Shown: one piece after another, positions 18,260 to 27,376 of the stretch
How the letters are laid out: every line of letters starts with the position of its first letter
How positions within the stretch are numbered: the stretch's first letter is position 1
Source of the DNA: an uncultured Clostridia bacterium
GTDB taxonomy: Bacteria > Bacillota > Clostridia > TANB77 > CAG-508
DNA length: 34,041 nt
Assembly (NCBI GenBank): GCA_947625665.1
Contig: CANQPF010000011.1
Coordinates: forward strand, 1-34,041
Reading direction: 5' to 3'
Program-made: the position numbers and the translations under genes
The notes under the pieces: model-generated
Seen by the model: the letters and a program-made list of their open reading frames with translations, nothing else
Database searches by the model: none
What the model was told of the DNA's origin: nothing

Positions 18260-20380
18260 ATGAATAAAAAAGTAGATATTTATAAAAAACCAATGAAAAA
18301 ACTTAAAATAGAGAATCCTAAAAAAGTTAGTGTTATTATACCTAATTATAATTACGCAAATTATATAATTGAAAGAATTGATTCAGTATTGATGCAAACA
18401 TATCCAATTTATGAATTAATAATTTTGGATGATTGTTCAACAGACAATAGTGTAGAAGTAATAAAAGATAAAATTGAAAAAATAAAAGAAGAATATCCAA
18501 ATTTAAAAGTTAAATTTATTGAAAATGAAGTCAATAGCGGTGGATGTGTATTTAAACAATGGAAAAAAGGCTTTGATCTTGTGACTGGAGATTTTGTATG
18601 GATTGCAGAAGCCGATGATAGTGCAGAAAATGATTTTGTTGAAAATTTAATTCAACCTTTTGATGATCCAGAAATGGTCATTTCATATTGTGAGTCTGCA
18701 AGAATAGATGGAGAAAACAATTTGATTCGTGATAGATCAGATGATTTATATGATATGTGTAGAACTGGAGAATGGAATGATTCATATATTTGGACAGGAG
18801 AAGAAGAAAATATTTATCACTTAAGTGTAACAAATACAATTTTGAATGTTTCAAGTTTAATATGGAGAAAGAAAGACTATTCAGAGATATTTGAAAAAGC
18901 GGGAGAATTTAAGGTTGCAGGCGATTGGTATATCTACTATAATATTTTAAAAGATGGAAAAATAAGTTGGAATAGTAGAGCTCTTAATTATTATAGAAAA
19001 CATGGAAGTTCTGTATGTACAGATGTTAGAGCTGAGATTGAATATGGTGAGATTTGTAGAATTCAAGATGAGATTTCTGAATTGTATGATTTACCACCAG
19101 AAGTAAAAGAAAAACAAGAGCAAAGAAGAGCTTTAATGCGTGAAATGAATCCATCACTTAAAGATAGTGGTAAAACTAAGATTGCATGGGTTATGCCACA
19201 TCCAGGAAAAGGTTCAGGTGGACATAGAACTATTATACAAAATGTAAATGCACTAATTCGTGCAGGATATGAATGTGACATCTTTGTAGAAGAAGATGGA
19301 GTTTCAACTCCACAAATGGTTAAAGATAAAATTAATGAATGGTATGAGCCATGTGATGCAGGAGTTTTTGTAGGTTTTGATATAAAGAAAGATTATGATT
19401 TGATGTTTGCAACAGGTTGGCAAACAATTGACTTTGTAAGAAAATTAAAAGCTAAGAAAAAAGCATATTTTATACAAGATTATGAGCCATGGTTTTTCCC
19501 AATGGGAGACCAATATATAATTACAGAGAATTCATATCGTTATGGATTTTTACCAGTAACAATTGGAAAATGGTTAGCACATAAAATGAAAAGTGAGTTT
19601 GGAAATTCAGCTGAATACTTTGATTTTGGTGCTGATATAAATATATACAAACCACTAGATAATATTGAAAAAGAAAATGCAATTTGTTTTGTGTATCAGC
19701 CAGAAAAACCTAGAAGATGTGATTTTATAGGTTTAAAAGCATTAAAATTAGTAAAAGCGATGAGGCCTGATGTTAAAATTTATTTGTATGGTTCAAATGC
19801 TGAAGCTAACTTTGATTTTGAATGTGAAAATTTACACATTATACCAATTCAAAAATGTAATGAATTATATAATAAATGTAAAGTTGGAGTTTGTATGAGT
19901 GCTTCAAACCCATCAAGAATACCATTTGAAATGATGGCTGCAGGTTTACCAGTTGTTGAATTGCACAAGGAAAATAATATTTATGATTTACCTGATGAGG
20001 GTGTACTTTTGGCAGAGCCAACACCAGAAGCCATTGCGAGTGCAATAGTTCATTTATTAGATAATCCTAAAGAATGCGAAAAGATGTCAAAATTCGGCAA
20101 AAAGTTTATGAAGGATTATCCGTTAGAAAAAGGATTTGAACAATTTTTACAAGCTGTTAAACACATGCTTGAAACAGATTATGATAAAGCACCAGAAATA
20201 AAACCATTGTATAAAAAGAAAGCGTTTTTACCTACAAAAGAATCAAAAGAAGTGGTATTTGAAGAAACTAAACAAGAACCAGTTTTTGTAGATAACCATG
20301 GAAAAATATATAGATTTTTAAGACGTTGTAAAAGAGCATTAAAAAACAGATTGATAAAATGGGGAATAAAAAAGAGTTAA
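18260..20380 (+). CDS. Two-domain glycosyltransferase: N-terminal GT2 plus C-terminal GT4/WsaF-like domain
   Basis: VSVIIPNYNYANYIIERIDSVLMQTYP...DDCSTDNS; second half IAWVMPHPGKGSGGHRTIIQNVNAL...PFEMMAAGLPVVEL. Confidence 0.85.
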   Translation: MNKKVDIYKKPMKKLKIENPKKVSVIIPNYNYANYIIERIDSVLMQTYPIYELIILDDCSTDNSVEVIKDKIEKIKEEYPNLKVKFIENEVNSGGCVFKQWKKGFDLVTGDFVWIAEADDSAENDFVENLIQPFDDPEMVISYCESARIDGENNLIRDRSDDLYDMCRTGEWNDSYIWTGEEENIYHLSVTNTILNVSSLIWRKKDYSEIFEKAGEFKVAGDWYIYYNILKDGKISWNSRALNYYRKHGSSVCTDVRAEIEYGEICRIQDEISELYDLPPEVKEKQEQRRALMREMNPSLKDSGKTKIAWVMPHPGKGSGGHRTIIQNVNALIRAGYECDIFVEEDGVSTPQMVKDKINEWYEPCDAGVFVGFDIKKDYDLMFATGWQTIDFVRKLKAKKKAYFIQDYEPWFFPMGDQYIITENSYRYGFLPVTIGKWLAHKMKSEFGNSAEYFDFGADINIYKPLDNIEKENAICFVYQPEKPRRCDFIGLKALKLVKAMRPDVKIYLYGSNAEANFDFECENLHIIPIQKCNELYNKCKVGVCMSASNPSRIPFEMMAAGLPVVELHKENNIYDLPDEGVLLAEPTPEAIASAIVHLLDNPKECEKMSKFGKKFMKDYPLEKGFEQFLQAVKHMLETDYDKAPEIKPLYKKKAFLPTKESKEVVFEETKQEPVFVDNHGKIYRFLRRCKRALKNRLIKWGIKKS

Positions 20381-20419
20381 AATCATTTTGTAGCAAGATG
20401 AAAAGAGGTTTTTGTAAAT

Positions 20420-22177
20420 ATGGGTAAAATAAAAAAATTGATAAAAGCATGTACATTTCAAAATTTTAAATCAGTTTTAAGATATATAAAAAATAATGGA
20501 ATTAAGGGATTGTTTGGAACTTGCCTTAATAAATTAAGATTTGGTAAAGTGGTTTTAGATGAATATGCAACTTGGATGGCAAATAATGAACCTAATCCAC
20601 AGCAATTAGAAAAACAGACTCAGTATAAGTCATGTCAAGATTTGAGTTTTACGATTGTATGTCCAGATTCAGATAAAATTGAAAAAGATAATTATGATGC
20701 ATTATTAGCAAGTATAAGGGCTCAAACATATTCCAAATATGAAATTGAGTACTTAAAAAAGAATAATGAAAATATAAAAGATATTGTAAAAAATACAAAA
20801 AGTGATTACTTTATATTCTTAGGAAAAGATATTGAACTTGCTCCATTCGCTTTATATGAAATTGTAAAATCTATTGAGGCAAGAGATAGTATTTTGATTT
20901 ATTCAGATAATGATAAATTTATAGAAAGTACTGTTTCAAATGAGAATGGAGGCAGTCAAACAACTACAGGTAGAAAAAGAGTAAGCCCTCATTTTAAACC
21001 AGATTTTGGAAGAGATACTATTTTATCAACTAATTACATAGGCAATATGATTGCAGTAAAAACAGAATTTTTAAAACTTCATGAGGACATGCTTGAAGAT
21101 TTAAATAAAAATATAATATATGACTTGATTTTAAATATTAGTGAGAAAACTAGAAAAATAGAGCACATACAAAAAATTCTTTATTATGAATTAAAAGAAA
21201 ATATGGATATTGATACGAAGGATGAAAAGGCAATAATAAAGAAACATTTAAAAAGATGTGGTATAGAATTCAAATCTATAGAAGATGGAAAATATCTTGG
21301 ACAATATAAAATAAATTATAAAATAAAAGGGAATCCTCTTATTTCATTGGTAGTACCTAATAAGGATTTAATTTCTGATTTAGATAAGTTGATGAAGTCA
21401 GTTGAAAAATCAACTTATGAAAATTATGAAGTAGTCATTGTTGAAAACAATAGTGAAAAAGAAGAAACATTCAAGTATTATGAAAAACTGAAAAAGAGAA
21501 ATCCTAAGGTTAGAGTTGTGGAATTTAAAATTGATTATTTCAATTATTCTGCTATTGTAAATTTTGGAGTAGAACATTCTAAAGGTGAATATATTGTACT
21601 TTTAAATAATGATATAGAATTTTTAACTGAAAACTGGATGGAAGAATTGTTGATGTATACACAACGACCTGAGGTTGGAATTTGCGGAACTAAGCTAATG
21701 TTCCCAGATAGAAGTATTCAACATGCAGGAGTTACAATTGGGACGAGAGGTTTAGCAGGACATAGATCAAGAGAAGTTGAAGAGAAAGATTATAAAAAAG
21801 ATGACTATATAAATATAGTTCAAAATCTAAGTGCAGTTACTGCAGCTTGTTTTATGGTAAGAAGAGATTTATATATAGACCTTTTAGGTTTTGATGAAAA
21901 ACTTGCAGTTGCATTTAATGATGTGGATTTTTGTTTGAAAGTAAGGAATGCAAAATATTTAATAGTCTACAATCCTTTTATAGAAGCTTATCATTATGAA
22001 TCAAAATCAAGAGGACAAGATGATTCAGAGGAAAAACAAAAAAGATTTGCTAAAGAATATGAGATTTTTGTAAAAAGATGGGCGAAAGTAATTGGTAAGG
22101 GAGATCCATATTATAATAAGAATTTTAGATTAGATACAGATATTCAGAAAATAAATTACAATAAGATTGTTTTATAA
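20420..22177 (+). CDS. Glycosyltransferase family 2 with degenerate N-terminal GT-like half
   Basis: PLISLVVPNKDLISDLDKLMKSVEKSTYENYEVVIVENNS...VLLNNDIEFL...AVAFNDVDFCLKVR. Confidence 0.85.
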   Translation: MGKIKKLIKACTFQNFKSVLRYIKNNGIKGLFGTCLNKLRFGKVVLDEYATWMANNEPNPQQLEKQTQYKSCQDLSFTIVCPDSDKIEKDNYDALLASIRAQTYSKYEIEYLKKNNENIKDIVKNTKSDYFIFLGKDIELAPFALYEIVKSIEARDSILIYSDNDKFIESTVSNENGGSQTTTGRKRVSPHFKPDFGRDTILSTNYIGNMIAVKTEFLKLHEDMLEDLNKNIIYDLILNISEKTRKIEHIQKILYYELKENMDIDTKDEKAIIKKHLKRCGIEFKSIEDGKYLGQYKINYKIKGNPLISLVVPNKDLISDLDKLMKSVEKSTYENYEVVIVENNSEKEETFKYYEKLKKRNPKVRVVEFKIDYFNYSAIVNFGVEHSKGEYIVLLNNDIEFLTENWMEELLMYTQRPEVGICGTKLMFPDRSIQHAGVTIGTRGLAGHRSREVEEKDYKKDDYINIVQNLSAVTAACFMVRRDLYIDLLGFDEKLAVAFNDVDFCLKVRNAKYLIVYNPFIEAYHYESKSRGQDDSEEKQKRFAKEYEIFVKRWAKVIGKGDPYYNKNFRLDTDIQKINYNKIVL

Positions 22178-22230
22178 TTTTATAGATATATATTTCTATA
22201 ATTAAAAACAATTAGGAGGAAACAAGATTA

Positions 22231-23950
22231 ATGAAAAAGATAAAAGAGAGTACAGTAAAAAAAATGGTTATGATAGTGACAATTATTTTATACTGTGTTG
22301 CAATTGCAACATACGAATTACTTTTTTGTAATTCACAATTATTAAATAATATAATTAGAAATGCACGGAATAGAAGGAGTTGGATATAATTTTTCTTTAT
22401 GCAGGATTGTATTATACGTTACATTTTTAGTTTTGATTTTTGTATTTAGAAAATATTTTATAAAAGATATTTTTAATGATAAAAGTAAAAAGAATGTAAA
22501 AGGTTGGGTAATACTTATTTATTCTATTCTTGCAATAGTTGGAATTGCAGTTACCACATTTTTTATGTTCAGTTCAAAAATTGCTTTACCAGAAGCAGCA
22601 ATGATGTATATAACAATAATACTAGGAGAAATTTGTTTAATATATTTATCTAATAACTTAGTGAAAGATATTATTGTTTTTACAATAACTTTAGCATTAC
22701 CTATGATAGCTACAGTTGACGTAAACAACAGACTTGATGAAGGAAGACATTTTGCAACAGCTTATAATGTTGCTATAGGAAATTTTGATTATATGAAGAA
22801 ATCAGTTGTAGATCAAAATTTTTTAGATATTGGGCATGAAAAAAATTATACAAACATAGAAGAAATGTTTAAAGATAACTATCAGCCAAATATAGTTGAA
22901 CAACAAGCAGATACACCTATACAAAATACTCCAACTTATTATAGTATATTAACATATATTCCATCAGCTATAGGAATTATTATAGCAAAAATTTTACATG
23001 GAAGTATGGCAGATATATATTTTACAGGTAGGTTATTTAGCTTAATAGCTTATGCTGCAATGATGGTATTGACTTTGAAAATATTACCATATAAGAAAAA
23101 GACATTTTTTGTAATTGCATCCTTGCCAATGTCATTTTTATTGTCAACGGTATATTCTGCTGATATGTTATGTATAGGATTTTCTTTTATATTTACTGCA
23201 TATTGCTTAAGACTTCTTAAGAAAAAACATGTTGGAGTTAAAAATTTGGTAATGTTAATTGTACTATTTACATTACTATGTTTCCCAAAAACAATGTCAT
23301 ATATTTTTATAGCTTTTATAGTTTTTGCATTACCTATAAAAAAGATTTTTATAGAAAACAAAAAATATATTGGATATTTAATTGCAATTTTTATAGTAAT
23401 TTGTGGAGCAATAGTATATAATGGTTTACACAAAGACATACCTGATGATCCAAGAGGAGGAAATACCGGACAATCAGAACAGATTAGTTTCCTAATACAC
23501 AATCCAGGAATGATTTTTGAGATAGGAAAAAATCATACTTTACAAACTATAACAAATTATACATGGATTTCAGGGCTACATTTAGATTACTTTTTTGGTA
23601 AAACATCATCAAATATATTTTTATTTATGTTAGTATATGTATTGTATGTATCATTAATTGATACTAGTAAGATTTATGGAAAAAAAGAGAAAACAATATT
23701 TATATTAGGATTTTTAATTACATTTGCAGCAACAAGTGGAATGTTATATTTGACATTTACTGAAATTGGAAAGGATATTGTTAGTGGATATCAAACAAGA
23801 TATATTTTACCAGCTTTACCACTACTTTTAGTTTCAGTTGCAAATAAAACAGTAAGAGTCAGAAGAAAAGAAAATATGAACAGAAATATTGCTTATATAG
23901 CAACAATATTTTTGTTATTAGGTGTATTTGGAACAATATTTGCACCATAA
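22231..23950 (+). CDS. Large membrane protein, DUF2142-like, split by a +1 frameshift at CGG (22366-22368)
   Basis: Frame 0 from ATG 22231 (RBS aggagg): MKKIKESTVKKMVMIVTIILYCVAIATYELLFCNSQLLNNIIRNA-CGG, stop at 22387. +1: GIEGVGYNFSLCRIVLYVTFLVLIFVFRKYF... (ORF 22361..23950). Length 1720 nt = 3n+1. Confidence 0.82.
22366..22369 (+). other. Candidate +1 frameshift site: GCA CGG AAT -> GCA (C) GGA ATA GAA GGA
   Basis: In-frame CGG; a well-placed RBS and hydrophobic N-terminal segment lie upstream in frame 0. Confidence 0.75.
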
Positions 23951-24025
23951 AGTACAGACTAGTGATTGTAAAGCAAGTAAAACAATATAATAACGACGTA
24001 GTTTATTGGATTAAAGGAGAGGGCA

Positions 24026-25720
24026 ATGGAAAAGATAAAACAAATAATTGTTGATAACTATAAATCTAATACTGTTTTTTATAAAATAGTAAAGGTTTTA
24101 TTTTCCATGGCTTTTTCTCTTATGATATTGCTAGATAAAAAGTTAGTTTATAGTGGTGAAATTTTTGCTACTATAAATGATGTTCATTTTGTAAAACCAG
24201 TTCTTACAGATATAATTTATTTTATTGTAGCCTTTGTTTTGACATATATTCTTGTAACTATTATTGAAATTGCTGTGAATAAGATTGGTGAAAAAATTTG
24301 GAAATTACCAGTCAAAAGTAAAGATTTAAATAAAGAAAAAAGTGAAATAACAGAGCATAATAAGTTTAAGGGGTTAAAAGTTTATTGCATTATTTATGCA
24401 TTGTTAATTATTGCATGGTTACCATACATACTTTCTGCATTTCCAGGAGGAATATATGGAGATACTGGAGTTTCAATAAATCAATCAATAGGGATAGATA
24501 AAATAGACAACCACCATCCACTTTTGTATACTCTTTCCATAAAGACTGCAATCAAATTATTTGGTGGAAGTGTGCAAATGGGAATGTCATTAATTACAAT
24601 AATTCAAATTGTAATTATGGCAGGGGTGTATGCGTATTTTGTTTATTGGTTATATAAGAAAAATATTTCTAAAATATATGTTGGACTTTCGTTACTGTTT
24701 TTTATGTTTTTTAATTTGATACCTTTATATGTAATGTCAAACTGGAAAGATTCAATTTTTTCAGTAGCCATGTTAGCGTATATAATAAGTTTAATGGAAA
24801 TTATTTTTCAAGATGCTAAAAACTTAAAGAAAAAAAGTAATATAATAAAATATATAATCGCTATGTTTTTTGTTTCTTTTTTAAGAAATAATGGACTATA
24901 TATAGTAACTTTTGTTACAATATGGTTATTAGTTGTATATAGAAAAAGAATTAAAGATACTTTGAAAACATTCACTATAAGTTCTTTAGTTGCAATATTA
25001 ATATTTTATATAATTCAAGGACCAATATATAAAAAATTAGATGTCAGTACTGAAACTTCAGAGAGTTTAGGAATTCCACTACAACAAATTTGTTATGTTA
25101 TTGCAAGTAATGGAAATATAACAGATGAACAATTAGAGTTTATGAATCAAATTTGTCCTATTGAAGTTATAAAGGAAAACTTTACACCTTATATTGTTGA
25201 TAAAATAAAATGGGACGAGCATTATAATGAACAATTTTTAAATGAGAATAAAGTCGAATTCTTAAAAATATGGGCTAAGGTGTTAATTCAGAATCCAAAA
25301 GCTTATGTAGCAGAATATTTGTATAATACATTGGGATATTGGGATATTAATAAAGTTACATCTAATTCATATATACAGTATTTAAATTGGAATAATGAAC
25401 AACCTTTTGCAGAGGTAACGCAAACAGATTATTTTGAAAAGATAACTGGGTTTTCAATTCAAGAAAACTTAGCAACAGTAGGAAGATTATATAGTTCAGC
25501 AATATGGTTTTGGATAGTATTTTTGAGTTTTATACTTATAATCAAAAATAAGAAATATAAAAATATAGTTATATTGCTACCAGCATTATTAACTTGGGCA
25601 ACCATAATGGTGGCAACTCCAATAGCTTTTACTCTTAGATATGTATATATATTAATATTAATGATACCGTTAGTTCTAATAGTACCAACGATGCCACAAA
25701 AAGGAGAAGGAGGAGATTAA
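24026..25720 (+). CDS. Multi-pass membrane protein, DUF6020-like (paralogue 1)
   Basis: LSAFPGGIYGDTGVSINQSIGIDKIDNHHPLLYTLSI; many transmembrane segments. Confidence 0.7.
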   Translation: MEKIKQIIVDNYKSNTVFYKIVKVLFSMAFSLMILLDKKLVYSGEIFATINDVHFVKPVLTDIIYFIVAFVLTYILVTIIEIAVNKIGEKIWKLPVKSKDLNKEKSEITEHNKFKGLKVYCIIYALLIIAWLPYILSAFPGGIYGDTGVSINQSIGIDKIDNHHPLLYTLSIKTAIKLFGGSVQMGMSLITIIQIVIMAGVYAYFVYWLYKKNISKIYVGLSLLFFMFFNLIPLYVMSNWKDSIFSVAMLAYIISLMEIIFQDAKNLKKKSNIIKYIIAMFFVSFLRNNGLYIVTFVTIWLLVVYRKRIKDTLKTFTISSLVAILIFYIIQGPIYKKLDVSTETSESLGIPLQQICYVIASNGNITDEQLEFMNQICPIEVIKENFTPYIVDKIKWDEHYNEQFLNENKVEFLKIWAKVLIQNPKAYVAEYLYNTLGYWDINKVTSNSYIQYLNWNNEQPFAEVTQTDYFEKITGFSIQENLATVGRLYSSAIWFWIVFLSFILIIKNKKYKNIVILLPALLTWATIMVATPIAFTLRYVYILILMIPLVLIVPTMPQKGEGGD

Positions 25721-25723
25721 AAA

Positions 25724-26665
25724 TTGAAGATAGCAGTATTAATACCATGTTATAATGAAGAAGTCACAATAGAAAAAGTAATAAAAGATTTCAAAAAAGA
25801 ACTACCAGACGCAGATATTTATGTTTATGATAATAATTCTAAGGACAAAACTTCAGAAATTGCTAAGAAAAATGGAGCTATTGTAAAGCGTGAATATCGC
25901 CAAGGAAAAGGAAATGTAGTAAGAAGTATGTTTAGAGATGTAGATGCAGACATTTATGTTATGGTAGACGGTGATGACACTTATCCTGCTGAAGAAGTAC
26001 ACAAGCTAATAGAGCCAGTTAAAAAAGGCGAGGCTGATATGGCAATAGGTGACAGGCTTACAAATGGAACATATAAAAAAGAAAATAAAAGGCATTTTCA
26101 TGAGTTTGGTAATAATTTAGTAAAAAAGTCAATTAATATTGCTTTCAAAACAGAACTTAAAGACATAATGACTGGATATAGAGCCTTTAACAAGACTTTT
26201 GTTAAAACTATGCCTGTTATGAGTCCTAAATTTGAGATAGAAACAGAGATGACTCTACATGCATTAGATAAAAGATTTTTAATTAAAGAGATTCCTATTG
26301 AATACAGAGATAGACCCGAAGGAAGTGAATCAAAACTAAATACTGTTAGTGATGGTATGAAAGTTATTAAAAAAATAATTTCAATGTTTAAGGACTTTAA
26401 ACCTCGTCAATTCTTTTTAAGCATTTCTCTAATATTTATAATAATAGGATTAATAATTGGAATGCCAGTTATAGTGGAATATGCACAAACTAAGTATATT
26501 ACAAAATTACCTTCAGCAGTATTAGCAACAGGAGTAATGATTTTTGCTCTTATAATTGCACAATGTGGAGTGATTTTAAATACAGTAGTTAAGCAAAATA
26601 AAGAAAAATATGAGCTAGAAGTTCAAAGATATTTACAAAATGAAAAAAAATTAAATGAAAAGTAG
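25724..26665 (+). CDS. GT2 polyprenyl-phosphate glycosyltransferase with two C-terminal TM helices (GtrB-like)
   Basis: IAVLIPCYNEEVTIEKVI...VDGDDTYP...DIMTGYRAF; TTG start. Confidence 0.85.
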   Translation: MKIAVLIPCYNEEVTIEKVIKDFKKELPDADIYVYDNNSKDKTSEIAKKNGAIVKREYRQGKGNVVRSMFRDVDADIYVMVDGDDTYPAEEVHKLIEPVKKGEADMAIGDRLTNGTYKKENKRHFHEFGNNLVKKSINIAFKTELKDIMTGYRAFNKTFVKTMPVMSPKFEIETEMTLHALDKRFLIKEIPIEYRDRPEGSESKLNTVSDGMKVIKKIISMFKDFKPRQFFLSISLIFIIIGLIIGMPVIVEYAQTKYITKLPSAVLATGVMIFALIIAQCGVILNTVVKQNKEKYELEVQRYLQNEKKLNEK

Positions 26666-26674
26666 GGAGATTTT

Positions 26675-27367
26675 ATGCAAAAAGTATTAATAATTATACC
26701 AGCGTACAATGAAGCATTAAATATAAAAAAAACAGTAGAAGATGTTATAAAAAACACAAAATATGATTATATAGTTATTAACGACTGTTCAAAAGATGAT
26801 ACTAAAAAGGTATGCGAAGAGAATAATTTTAATTTTCTATCATTACCAATAAATTATGGATTGACTAGTGGAGTACAACTTGGAATGAAATATGCTAAGA
26901 AAAATGGATATGACATAGCAATACAATTTGACGGTGACGGTCAACATGAAGCAAAATACTTGAAGGATTTGGTTAAAGAAATAGAAAAGAATAAATCAGA
27001 TATAGCGATTGGCTCTAGATTTGTAACTGAAAAGAAGCCCGTAACTATGAGAATGCTTGGAAGTAACATAATAACTGGAACTATAAAATTAACAACAGGA
27101 AAGACTATCAAAGATCCAACATCAGGAATGAGGGCTTATAATAAAGAAGCTATTGATATGTTTGTTAATAATGCAAGTTTAACACCTGAACCAGATACAA
27201 TAGTTTATATGTTAAAAAAGAAAATGAAGGTTGGAGAAGTTCAAGTTGAGATGAAGGATAGAGAATTTGGAGAAAGTTATCTAAAGCCAATAAAAGCAAT
27301 TGAGTATATGATCAATATGTTTTTCTCGATTGTATTTATTAGAGCTCTTACAAGAAAAAATAAGTAG
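26675..27367 (+). CDS. GT2 glycosyltransferase (DPM1-like)
   Basis: VLIIIPAYNEALNI...IVINDCSKDDT...QFDGDGQHEAKYL...DPTSGMRAYN. Confidence 0.88.
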   Translation: MQKVLIIIPAYNEALNIKKTVEDVIKNTKYDYIVINDCSKDDTKKVCEENNFNFLSLPINYGLTSGVQLGMKYAKKNGYDIAIQFDGDGQHEAKYLKDLVKEIEKNKSDIAIGSRFVTEKKPVTMRMLGSNIITGTIKLTTGKTIKDPTSGMRAYNKEAIDMFVNNASLTPEPDTIVYMLKKKMKVGEVQVEMKDREFGESYLKPIKAIEYMINMFFSIVFIRALTRKNK

Positions 27368-27376
27368 GAGAGGAAA

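Noticed and set aside
1504-22369. Simple reassignment of CGG to another amino acid
   Set aside because: Any triplet reading leaves frame 0 running into a stop within 3-15 codons; the downstream homology is in the +1 frame.
1504-22369. -1 programmed frameshift or slippery heptamer
   Set aside because: Gene lengths are 3n+1, so skipping one base is needed; no X_XXY_YYZ heptamer at the sites.
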